Below, piece after piece: positions 11,120 to 21,089 of a DNA stretch of 64,000 nucleotides. Position 1 is the first letter of the stretch; every line of letters starts with the position of its first letter. Origin of the DNA: Zelopaecilomyces penicillatus (taxonomy: Eukaryota > Ascomycota > Sordariomycetes > Hypocreales > Pseudodiploosporaceae); the NCBI GenBank assembly GCA_005765155.1, contig VCCP01000006.1:1252501-1316500 (forward strand), read 5' to 3'. Under the pieces are notes generated by a model that did no database searches, was not told where the DNA came from, and worked only from the letters and a program-made list of their open reading frames with translations. Position numbers and translations under genes: made by a program.

Positions 11120-12886
11120 TTAAAGTCCAGACATGGCCTTTTCAACGCAACCTCGGAGCTAGAGTGGATGTGTCAGCTCAGGAAAAAGACGGCATATCGG
11201 AATGAGACTTAGCACGGCTTAACATACCTCCTCGGGCATGATGCCTTGGTTTCCAAGATACCGGCACATGCTCTTCACCAACTCGACCTGCTCCTTGGGG
11301 TCCAGGCTAGTAATAGCCGTCTCAAGCACACTACCGAGAGTAACCTTGTGTACTTCGATAAAGGTGTGATAGTACATGTATGCAAAGAAGCCCATGATGA
11401 ACTGGCAGTCCATACGATCCGTGATGCCGCCATGGCCGGGGATAGAGTCGCCAAAGTCCTTGATCTTGAATGTGCGCTTAAGGCCGGAAGCAAAAAAGCC
11501 ACCGAATGGAGCAATCAAGGACGCAAACGTAGCGAGAACAAAGGAATGGATCTGAATAGGTGCAAAGGTGAGAGAAAAGTGGGTGTTTGGTGGGAGGAAG
11601 AAGAATTGTGGCAACTCCCATGTGGTTGGTAAAAACACGGGATTTGGTTCGCACTCAAGGCCGGTAAAAACATTGGCCCCAAGGTCCTGTGAAATTGTTT
11701 TGTTTAGTTCAAGCATCTTGCCAAACTTCAAGGGGAGGGTGTTTCAAAAACGGAATAAAGGGGGGGGGGGGGGGGTTGAAACTCACATTAGCAGGGCAAA
11801 TAAAGAATTTAGAGCGCGACATGAGGCTGACAAGAAAGAAGGCGCAGAAGATGGTCATGATCCAAGCTCCAACAAAGCCCTCGACAGTCTTTTTGGGGGA
11901 GAGCTTGATGAGCTGAGTACGGCCAAATGCGATACCGCAGATGTAGGCAAAAATGTCGTTGGTGATAACGAGAGAGGCAGGTATGAAGAACCAGATCATG
12001 CCGTCAAAGATGTTGTTCATGACAAAGTGAGCCTGAACCACAATGAGGTAAAGCGCCATATGTGTCCAGGCAAAGTTGGTAAACTGAAACTTGTAGTTTC
12101 CAGCCTGAAGAGAGGCAACGAAGAAGACGAATCCTGCATAGGGTTAGCCGGGGTGTGCTTTTTTTTGAATGAAAGAAGGTAGACTAGATAGACGGAGCGT
12201 CTAGAGGCAAGACAAATAGAACCAACGCACCAAAGACATAGAGAATGAAGCTAATGAAGCGATGGTGGGTAGCCAGAGGTAGCAGCACTTTGTCGACCAA
12301 AACGATGTGCTTGAAGTAATAGATGACGGTCTCGCCGTAGAGAAAGTACATGGCGCTAGCGAGCCAGTACCAGTTGAGGCTCTTGGTAGACCGCAGAGAC
12401 CGCGCACGGCTGGGGACGTTGGCAATGGCAATAACCTCCTTGAAGGAGACGATTTGTATAGCGGTAACAATGACGATCATGTAAATGTGGCCCATGAAAA
12501 GGGCACCGAAGAAGACACCAATCATGATGAGCGTCCAAAACGTCCGCGTCCAGAAGTTTGCCTTTTTCTTTTCATACTCGACTTGTCGCTCCTCGGGAGT
12601 GGGTGGTTTCTGCCATTGGGGAAAAAACGCAAAATGGGTAAGCAACGATATGTTCAGGTTCGAAAGGGGAACCGCACAACCAAACTTGGGGGTTTGTGTT
12701 GTTGTGCTATTTTGATAATAAGAAACATACCTCTGCTACAGGCGACAGCTTGCCATGCGACTTGGACTTTAACGGGGACCCCTCTTCGCTCATGTCGCTG
12801 AAGCTGGACCGTCGGCCATCGGAACCGCTGGCTTGTCCGTTGGTGTTCTTTTGGGGGAACCTGACCCCTCTCTTTGATTTTCCCAT
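11120..12886 (-). CDS. CDS1: Phosphatidate cytidylyltransferase (CDP-diacylglycerol synthase)
   Basis: Makes CDP-diacylglycerol from CTP and phosphatidate, the branch-point precursor of phosphatidylinositol, phosphatidylserine and cardiolipin, in the ER membrane. Exons are 12886-12731, 12609-12231, 12133-11787, 11686-11228 and 11158-11120; all phases join and give about 459 aa, close to yeast Cds1 (457 aa). Several membrane segments are present. The family signature lies near residues 371-388 (KDFGDSIPGHGGITDRMDC, with Ser375, Arg385, Asp387). The last exon codes only 12 residues (LRGCVEKAMSGL) and is needed to avoid a premature end in intron 4. Intron 3 carries a C16 run on the coding strand. 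The frame stays open for about 40 Arg-rich codons upstream of ATG 12886, so a longer form via an upstream exon cannot be excluded. Confidence 0.93.
11760..11775 (+). repeat. Poly-G/poly-C tract inside CDS1 intron 3
   Basis: Sixteen G on the plus strand, read as C16 in the pre-mRNA about 11 nt downstream of the intron-3 donor of the CDP-DAG synthase gene (intron 11687-11786). Confidence 0.9.
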
Positions 12887-14784
12887 CGCGCGTATCGGGA
12901 ATGGGGGACTTCTTCTTCTTCTTCTTCTAGGATAGTTGCTCCGGCGAGTCGCAATCCTATGTCGTGCCGGGGTCTTGTGCTGCTGGACGAGGAAATTCTA
13001 GAGGCTGAGGCGGGTTTTGAGGGGGGTGGTGGCAGGACCCTTGGATCGAGTGTATTGCGCAGGTTTCCCGGATTTGGTCGAGGAGGAGTAGTGGTAAGGT
13101 AGCGATGGAGGGCTATGGAGTTTTCGCCTCTCTCTCTCTCGCGCTTCGCAGTCTGGGGGCGGTTACGGCGGCGGCAGTGGCGACGATGTTGGCCGCTCGA
13201 GATCGCACATGGATTTCGAGAGCTTTTGGGACGGGTGGTATGATGGTATGTTGGAGAGACGGAGTGGGCCAATTGTCCGCTCCCCGACGAATTTTGGGTA
13301 AGGTTGCCTAGGGTGTGGCTGCTGCTGCACGGACGCGGCCCTGTTTTACGGGGGAGCTACACAGGCGACATCTGTATGTACAGCAGCGAGCGCCGGCTAC
13401 GTAGAACGACCTACGTATTAATTATTATTAAAGGTGGGCAGGCTAGTGTCAGGCAGGTCTCGTACGTCAGAACAACGCCGCGATGGCCGGCGGAGTTTAA
13501 AATTCAGTGGAGATGGGATGGTGTTGAGGAAACTCTACTGTGTTTGGCCGCAGCCAGCCGCTGCATTGTGCGGCAAGCAGAGGTCAAGGAATTGTCTGTC
13601 TAGATGCGATTGCGAACCGGCTGTCTGCCTTGTAGTGAGAAGTTTCCCATCATCCCCTGGGCTCGAATACAGCGTCAGTCAGGTGGGTACATGTGGCCAA
13701 TGGACAAGAACCGTCTCTGTCCTCTGTCACCCATGTGATGGCCTACGGAACTGGCTGGCTGACTGACTGACTGCCTGCCAACTCATCGGCACGGCATGGC
13801 ACGGAACGGTACTATACCCGTTCGAATGTATACAAATGGAGCCAAATGGAGCTCATTGGGATTAAACCCGTTGTCTGTTGGGGAGTGGGGGCTTTCACCA
13901 AAAATCACGTAAGACATGGCCAAAAAGACCCTGGGAGCCCTCCTAGGAGCAACAGCAAAGAACAGCCTTCAGGGAGGGACAAAGGCCGTTTCACTTGAAG
14001 AAAGCAAGGCGAAAGAAGGAAGTTCAAAAAATAATGATAATTCCCCAACAAATAATCAGATTACACAATGCATGCCTATGCTCTCGCACCGTTTTCTTCC
14101 CGTGAAAACCGCGGGTAAATCATCAACTTAACACAGCTTTTCCATGGATGAAAAGCATGTGAAAGCCCCTGGATTGGGGGATCTGTCGAATGTACATAAC
14201 CTGTGGAAAGCTGGTTCATATTTCATTTTGTGAGATTGCTGGATCTGAAACCCAATCATCCAAGGCTATGGGTTCGCGCCTGGCTAAGCCGATTAATTAC
14301 CAGCCAATGGCTATTGAGACCCTGCCTAATCAAGCTCCCAACAGAATGCTGGTGAGCTTGATCAATGTACATACAGCAAACAAGGTAGCTTGGAGCGGAT
14401 AATTATTATTAGTTGAGTGACGGGAAACCCGATGCGGTAGGATTAAAGTGCGTTACTAAGAACAAAGGACAAACCGCAAACCCTGGAACAGCAACCAGGT
14501 TCGACAGTACCAATTAAATGCTAGGAACAAGTCGATTGACTACAATTTTGAATGGCTCGACGTTGTGACTAAAAGACATTATTGGTTGAGTGCCGAAATA
14601 TAGAGCTCGCCAAATGCCGTGAGACGGAATAATTTTGGGGTTTTTTTAGCACCTTGCAGTCATGCGATACTGCGAATTCTATCGCCAGGATAGTAGCAGA
14701 TCTTATTCATAGCTACGTCTACAACAGGACTCGCCAAGAACATCAACTCCCCAATGCTTTTCTAAACAAGTATGCTTCGCATAA
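12887..14784. other. Intergenic region upstream of CDS1
   Basis: 1.9 kb with the promoter and 5' UTR of the CDP-DAG synthase gene, a GAA/CTT-rich run (12910-12929), GA/CT-rich sequence near 13125-13145 and several short tandem CTGG/CTGA units (13752-13775). Several short ORFs exist on both strands but none has recognisable protein character. Confidence 0.55.
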
Positions 14785-15744
14785 TCACTCCGTTAGGTTG
14801 TAGATCTTCTGCACATCCGCCAGCATGGCCTTAAAGTCAATCTTGAGGTCTTTAATCAAACCATCGTTGAAGCCAAAGACCCAGCCATGAACGACAGGAT
14901 ACTGGTTTTTCGCGTACGACTGCTGGACAGCGGCCGTCTTGACGACGTTGCGACACTGCTCAACAACGCTGAGCTCGACCAAACGGTTGTAGCGCGTCTC
15001 CTCGTCGGCGATGGTGTCAAGCTCCTTCTCGTGCAGACGGTAAACGTCGCGGATATTGCGCAGCCAAGGGTTGAGTAGGCCCAGGTCCTTGGGAGTCATG
15101 GCAGCCTTGACACCGCCGCAGCCGTAGTGGCCGCAAACAACAATATGCTTAACGCCGAGGTGGCGCACAGCGTAGTTGATGACGCTCATGACGTTGAGGT
15201 CCGTGTTGACAACGAGGTTGGCAATGTTGCGATGGATAAAGGCCTCGCCGGGCTCAAGACCCGTAATCTGCTCGACGGGGATACGCGAGTCGCTGCACCC
15301 GATCCAGAGGTACTCGGGCTGCTGACCGGCGGACAGGCGCGCGAAGAATTCGGGGTCGTTCTTCTGCTTGCTGACGGCCCACTCGCGATTGTACTCAAAG
15401 AGCCGGTCGTGGCTCTGTGTCAGGTATTGCTCAACATCTTTATCGGACGCCATTTTGAAGGTGGCAGAGGTGGTGGAAGAGAATGGTCGGCTAAGGGAGG
15501 CGGCAGACGTTGTGGAGGAGGCTGTGGAGGTGTTGTTGCTGGTAGAGTTCGAACTTGATGCGGGGCCGGAACAGCAGCTGCTAGCTAATCGAGGACGGAA
15601 GGAGAAGTTGCCAGGCGATGTGTTTCTGTTGTTGTTGCTGATGTTGTGATGGAGTAAGAACGATGTTTGCGGCAGCAATGGGGTCGATACCAGTCGAGGC
15701 GAAGCGAAGCGCAAAGAGCGGCAATTCAGGCGTATCGGATGCAT
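14785..15744 (-). CDS. Beta-class carbonic anhydrase with N-terminal extension
   Basis: Zinc enzyme interconverting CO2 and bicarbonate, supplying bicarbonate to carboxylases and CO2 sensing. Single exon, 319 aa from ATG 15744. Beta-CA ligands are Cys150 with Asp152-Arg154 in CSDSRIP and His206/Cys209 in CGHYGCGGV. The first about 97 residues are rich in Arg, Ser, Thr and Asn with almost no acids before the core, which looks like a mitochondrial presequence. A second in-frame ATG at 15453 (Met98, MASDKDVEQ) would give a 222-aa cytosolic enzyme of normal fungal length. Two isoforms from one gene are therefore plausible but not shown. It is divergent to the checkpoint gene at 16105 with 360 bp between start codons. 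Confidence 0.92.
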   Translation of the reverse strand: MHPIRLNCRSLRFASPRLVSTPLLPQTSFLLHHNISNNNRNTSPGNFSFRPRLASSCCSGPASSSNSTSNNTSTASSTTSAASLSRPFSSTTSATFKMASDKDVEQYLTQSHDRLFEYNREWAVSKQKNDPEFFARLSAGQQPEYLWIGCSDSRIPVEQITGLEPGEAFIHRNIANLVVNTDLNVMSVINYAVRHLGVKHIVVCGHYGCGGVKAAMTPKDLGLLNPWLRNIRDVYRLHEKELDTIADEETRYNRLVELSVVEQCRNVVKTAAVQQSYAKNQYPVVHGWVFGFNDGLIKDLKIDFKAMLADVQKIYNLTE

Positions 15745-16104
15745 GACGAGCGGCCAGAAGGAGGGGTTCAGCGGCGTGGATGTAACGATAAGAGTCGCAT
15801 ATCACAACCTCACACGCACGCACACGCATACACACACAAGGTGGGCTGGTCGGTGGGGGTTGTTGAGAGGGGAGTGGGTGCCAAGCTGATAGACAAGCTG
15901 TGAATTTCCGGCCACACTTTCCAATCATGTGACCTCGCGACGCGTCCGAGTTTCGACCAGCAGGTACTTTACACCAAGTGGAGAACCCGGAATAAAGGTT
16001 GGGTGTTTTGCGGTAACCACCTTGATGACAGAACCTGGTGCAGACGACAGCTTCCTCCACTTTTGTTCCCCAGAAGCCATGGTTCAATTCATGGCCCGCC
16101 AGTC
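15745..16104. promoter_or_regulatory. Divergent promoter between carbonic anhydrase and ATRIP/Rad26-like gene
   Basis: A 360-bp stretch drives genes in both directions. Visible elements are a CACACACGCA-rich stretch at about 15811-15840, a CCAAT box at 15921-15925, a CATGTGAC E-box-like site at 15927-15934, and ACGCGT at 15940-15945. Element names are motif matches only. Confidence 0.6.
15940..15945. promoter_or_regulatory. MluI cell-cycle box (ACGCGT) candidate
   Basis: Palindromic ACGCGT lies 160 bp upstream of the checkpoint gene's ATG. In yeasts this is the core of the MBF (Swi6-Mbp1 type) site that drives G1/S and DNA-repair genes. Its placement before a DNA-damage checkpoint gene is suggestive; a chance match to six bases is possible. 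Confidence 0.4.
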
Positions 16105-18560
16105 ATGGATCTTGACGAGTTTTCTGACGATGGGCTAGACGACCTTCCTGCAAATGCACTTCAGGCACTCGAAGACAATGCCATTCAGTTCACCCAGGCC
16201 CACCCAGCGTTTACACAGCAACGGCAGCTCTCGCAGGGAGCGCAGCGCCATTATGTCGACTATGGCTGGGAGGAAGAAGACGATGACCTGGATACTACTG
16301 AGGTCACAAACGATGTGGGTGTACCTGTCGGTAGACCGGTAGTGGACAAGACCTTGCAACAGCAGCAGCAACGGCAGCGTCAAGCTCCGTTGGAGGCCCA
16401 AATACAGCAGCGAGGACCGCAGTCTGTTCGACCGCAGATCCCCCACGTTCCGAACCCTCAATGGAATCCAAATATCTCATCCTCGACAAGGCCTGGTGTT
16501 GCGCTTGCCGCGAGACCTGGCACGGCTGGAGCTGGGCCATCCAGTCAGAATTACACAGGCTCACAGCGCTTTCCGGGCCAGACGCAAGGGCTGACACGCC
16601 ATCCGCCGAGTCAGTATGCTGTACCGCTCATCCCATCGCAAGCACAACCAGGTGGATTTGTCTCGGCCCTCCAGCAACGAGTGCGAGCTCTAGAGGGAGA
16701 ACTCAACAGTTCCCGGGGCGAGACTGCTATACTTCGGGCCAACTCAGCAAAGGCCCAGCAAGAATTCGACGCTCAGATCTCCCGACTGAAGAAGCTTAAT
16801 GTTGAGCAGGCAGCGAAGCATGAGCAGGTTATCGAGGCGGCCACGGCTGCCGAGAAGAGCGCAAACACCGAACTGCAATTTATGCAGCAAGACATAAAAG
16901 AAATCAGTGACCGGGCGCGGAGGAAGGACACCGCAGCCGGCCTAGGGCTTGGCATGACGACCCCAAAAAAGACAGCCAAGACTTGGGGATTTGCCGATGG
17001 CTTCGATGATGTGGATATTGCTGTGAGTCCCAGCAAGGGCCAGGGGAGAAGCAGGGTCGCCGGCTCAGTTGCTGCCAACATTGGCGAGAGGACACCCACC
17101 AAGGGTAAAAGGAAACGCCCCTTGGTTGATAGTCCCATAATGGCACTGGAAACCCACACTGGCGATGTAGAAATGAGCTTTGAGAAGTCATTGTCCCAAG
17201 TAGCGCAACCACCAGTCGTGATTACTGCTCCAACAGCGCCATTTGAAGTAAGTCTTTATTTCCTTTCATTAATCTCAAAGTGCCGTTTGCTAACTAGTCC
17301 CAGTTCATACAGCTTGTGCTTGATCACGGCTTTTCTCATCAGCAGCCCCCGACCTTTGACATTCTCTCACGCATATGCTTTCCGTCTGATCCAACAGCCA
17401 CTAGTTTCTCCACTCTGATTTTTGAGAGGCTGCCGCTCATGGGAAACCCGCGCCAACCGATGCAGCTTCTTGTTGACTTTGCAGAGCATGTCATTATACT
17501 ATGGACGAAATGCTTCGAGAAGCAATTCTGGGAGCCGGTGAAATATCTCGCCTCTCTTATCGCCTTTACCTTTCAACTCAATACTACATGTGTTGCGCCA
17601 CTAGTCATGCCAAGACTTGTTCCTGTGGCCCAGTCAACTATGTTCACTCTTGTTGAGGGTCCGCAACGACTTCCCGATGGGACGATTGTCAATAATGAGG
17701 AGTACAACTACCTCAAGCAGCATATTGATACTGTGCAAATACTCTCTTTGCTATACACTACTGCGGTGTCTTGCGCTACCACGCCTTCAGAGACGGATGA
17801 AGGTATTCAGTACACGGCCATATCATTCTGGAGACTCATTTCTCTCGATGTCATTCTTTTGCTTCTTCTCCCAAAGCAAAAGCTTGCTGATGTTGTTGGC
17901 ACGCTGGAGTTGCTAGCTACATCATCATTACCTGACTCTATTGGACCTGTTAGTGAGGACAAGGAACCGGCAGGTGTGGCGCAGGCTATTATCGATCGTG
18001 TATCTGCCAAGTTGACAGAGCATCCTCGTATTGCTACAAAACCCGAGCACAGGCGCACTATTCGCCTTGCGGCTTTGCAGACCCTCATCGCTTTTGCGAG
18101 ATATTCCTTCGGTGCTAGGCAACTTGCTACTCATGAGAACACGATTCCTCGCCTAGTCACCTGTCTAAGCACTTCTATTGATGAACTCTATGATCAACCG
18201 ATTCCATCCAAGACCCTTCCCACTCTTCCAAATGATACCGATTCTGTCAATATGAGATTTCCTGAATCTACAGCTTCAGTTGAGCTTTGTCAAATCATCT
18301 CGCAATGCGTACATTTGCTTCACACTCTTGTCACGGATCCGAGCACATCAGGAATGGCTGACGTTGCACATAAATTGTCAATGTCACATGGAGGCAGCCA
18401 GCGCTATCTCATTGCTTTGGGGAGATTGACGTTTGCGGAGGAAGACCTGGTCATTGAGGCAGGCATTGACGGGGATGTAGTTGAGGCAGCACATGAGCTA
18501 CTTGAGCTTGCGGTGACTCCGGATGAAGGCGAGATTATAAGCGAGGCGTTTGGTGCGTGA
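16105..18560 (+). CDS. ATRIP/Ddc2/Rad26-type DNA-damage checkpoint protein
   Basis: Predicted partner of the ATR-type kinase that senses RPA-coated single-stranded DNA and starts the S/G2 checkpoint. Exons are 16105-17247 and 17304-18560 (GTAAGT donor, CCCAG acceptor), about 799 aa. ATG 16105 begins the conserved acidic start MDLDEFSDDGLDDLP. A Gln/Pro-rich disordered region follows, then a coiled coil at about residues 183-275, a basic Ser/Thr-rich linker with KKTAKTWGFADGFDD and TPTKGKRKRP, and a helical C-terminal half after the intron. This order matches fungal Rad26/UvsD-like proteins; identity rests on overall pattern rather than an enzyme motif. Bidirectional promoter shared with carbonic anhydrase; a MluI-box-type site lies upstream. 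Confidence 0.8.
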
Positions 18561-18913
18561 TGTGGATTAGCTGTGCGTATCAGGTGTGTGTTTTTTTATC
18601 ATGTAGGATGAATTATAAAGGAATAGCAAGAGCAAGAGGAGGGATGGATGGTTTTAAACCCAGCCTGGATTATGGATTGTATATTTGGCGTTGAGGGTAT
18701 TACCAGATGGGGTTGCCACCTGTACGTCTAGAGAGGAGGACTGCATCTATGGAGTTTTGATTTAAATGAGCTATGAACTCACAGCATTGTACACAAACAA
18801 TATTAGAGAACACATTGACAACTCTTTTGGCTCTAGGCTCTAAAACCCTTCTCACTCTATCTGCCATGGCTATATCTATATATAGATTTACAAGATGGGT
18901 TGACATCTCCCAC
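18561..18913. other. Convergent 3' intergenic region
   Basis: 353 bases between two convergent genes. TATATCTATATATAG-type sequence near 18866-18886 and an AATTATAAAG stretch near 18609 fit 3' processing signals. No gene seen. Confidence 0.55.
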
Positions 18914-19824
18914 TTATCCATTGTAGCTGACGTGTACGTGGTCCCTATTCATTGTCAGTTTAGATCGCAGTCTTGATTTCGGCATGGGGCTTGAGGTTCA
19001 ACGGGGGTTCATACCAATGATTCTGGGTCAGGTCGCCACGGTTGTCCATGGTTCTCCAGTTTGTCCATGACTTTTCGGCGCCGTCGGTGGTGGAACTCCA
19101 AATCTTTTGTCCCCAGATGACGTATTTGAGGTTCAGAGCCGCGCGGTTTCTCATAACCCACTCGGCGATCTCCTTGCCAGAGAGAGTGGCGGACTAGATA
19201 TGATGTTAGAAAGGATATGAAAGGATATGAAATGGGCGGGGGGGATTGATTTCTAAGATGTCACATTTGACGTGCAAGAAACCAAAATGTGATGGAAAGG
19301 AGGTTGGAACTTACACCTCCGCCATCAGCGCACATCATATCCGTCGCCAACCCACAGCAATGCTCCGAGGTACCGGGACACGCACAATCCCGAATACAAA
19401 ACACCTCCCTCACCCTCCCCGGAAACGCCGCGACAATCTTATTCGCACCATCAACCGCGGTTTTCTTACACGCGCCCACAGGCGGGATCTTGGGCGCCGG
19501 GTACCCACCGAACCCGGTCGCCGCGGAGCTACAGCACTTCATCTGCGCTGGGCCAGGGCACAGATTACCCGCCGAAGTGCCCGCACAGTCGGACACCCAG
19601 CGGCAGTTACCGGTCGCGGAGGAGCCGCATTTGGGCTTGGTGCAGCAGCGGATGCCGGCTGGGTCGCTGGGGCAGGCGCCGGAGATGGGGGTGCCGCCGG
19701 AGGAGTCGCAGGTTGCGTCGGCGAGGCAGACGCCGGCGATGTTGTTGGGGCCGTAGCAGGGCTCGTTGACGGCGGCGAGGGTGAGGGCGGGGAGGAGGGA
19801 GAGAATGGTGGGTGAGAGACGCAT
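18914..19824 (-). CDS. ARB_07466-like secreted cysteine-rich protein
   Basis: Secreted protein of the uncharacterised fungal family typified by ARB_07466, whose C-terminal domain resembles bacterial secreted peptidoglycan-active proteins; its activity is unproven. Exons are 19824-19315, 19193-19015 and 18944-18914, 239 aa. Signal peptide is about residues 1-17. The N-terminal two thirds is Cys-rich (CCTKPKCGSS, MKCCSSA, CIRDCACPGT, EHCCGLATDMMCADGGG). The C-terminal part has GKEIAEWVMRNRAALNLKYV, IWGQKIWSS and WTNWRTMDNRGDLTQNHW. Without the third intron the protein runs into an unrelated tail; splicing GTATGA...AATAG gives the family-typical end NHWDHVHVSYNG. The 5' leader is a CAAA repeat. 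A metal-binding role for the HxH is inference. Confidence 0.85.
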
Positions 19825-21089
19825 GGCTGTTGTTTGTTTGTTTGTTTGTTTGTTTATTTGTTTGTTCTTAGGATTTTGAGAGGGATCTAGGGGGGAAGGG
19901 GTGGATTCGACATAGAAGTTGTTGGCTATGGGGGTTTCGAGAGGGCATGTCCTAGGATTATATGTTTATATATTCAACGTTGAGGTAGCCTAGTATGATA
20001 CTACTCAAACTTGCGACCTGTACGGAGAACTACTACTAATATCTTGAAGCGCTTTTTTTGCCAAGCACATCGGGCTGTCGCCTCATAGGAGTCGGGTCAT
20101 CATCACGACATGCCGATGCAGATCGCTGGTTTTTCCCCGCCCCCCGCAAATCGATTCTTCCACTAGGAATTCAAGCTTAAAATAGACGAGGAGTGCGACC
20201 TGGGCTGCACAGAACGGCAAATCCGTCTGTAAAGAAAGAGGAGGGATGAGGGGCCGTGCGGAGAGTGTGTGTGTGGCAACCAGGGGATGGAATGCCCGAT
20301 GCCGTGGGTGAGTGTAAGACGGCATCTGCATTGGGAGTCGAGATGTGGGTGTTGATTTGGGGTTAAAGTACATCAACAATGATAATACAGAGCTAATGAG
20401 TTGAAGAAAGAGGGGATATGCCAATGTATATCCTATGTTTCGTGCTTCTCACTCACACTTTTCTAAGTACCTTTCACTCATTTAGTAAAATACTTATAAG
20501 TCCCAATTCTGCTGGTACACTTGTCAGTGATCATCCGATGCAGTCATTGTTAAATGGCTGATCTATACGTTTTTTATTTTCCGGGGAAACAACTATGCCA
20601 GATGGAGAGAATTAAAGCGAATGGGCTGTTCATAATACAAACAAGACCAAGTTTGCGAGCCATGATGCGACTCTGCATATGGGTTGCCTAATCAGGTTGG
20701 AACAGGGTAGGTGGGAGGATTTCTGGCTTACTAGATGCAGGCTTTGGTGGTTTCCGTGTCTCTGGTGTTGTTGAAGGGAAGTGAAATAAGTTGAAGACTA
20801 ACTAAACATCCACTTTGTTTAACAAACTACTGCTAGAAAGATGCACTTACTTACTTACTTACATAGTCCCAGCTAAGTGTGCAATCCAGTTGATGTGAGT
20901 TGACTTGTCTCCAGCTTTGCCTACCCTAGGAATACGCCGTGTGCCGTCAAGTTGCATTTTATAATAATCACGGGCAATGCACGATTCAACACGCTTGAAA
21001 GAGAGTAATAAAACAGCGATGACAAACATTCAAGCTTCATCGTACTTATTATATAAAATTGCTCCAAAGCACTGCGGTAGCATAAACGT
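19825..21089. other. Intergenic region
   Basis: 1.27 kb holding the promoter of the ARB_07466-like gene (AT-rich TATA-like sequence near 19958-19978) and the 3' flank of the secreted protein gene. A CTTA tandem repeat sits at 20846-20862. Short ORFs lack protein character. Confidence 0.55.
19829..19864 (+). repeat. TTTG tandem repeat in the 5' leader of the ARB_07466-like gene
   Basis: About eight TTTG units (one changed to TTTA); on the coding strand this is a CAAA-rich leader ending about 5 nt before the ATG. Such leaders are usually unstructured and favour translation. Confidence 0.8.

Noticed and set aside
12790..13272. 160-codon minus-strand ORF upstream of CDS1, Pro/Ser/Arg-rich
   Set aside because: It reads the CDS1 first exon in the wrong frame; the supported frame is MGKSKRGVRF from 12886. 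Its composition reflects low-complexity DNA.
16003..16104. Longer N-terminus for the checkpoint protein (open frame from 16003)
   Set aside because: The extra 34 residues are Cys/His/Pro-rich and unlike the acidic MDLDEFSDDG start expected; ATG 16105 is preferred.
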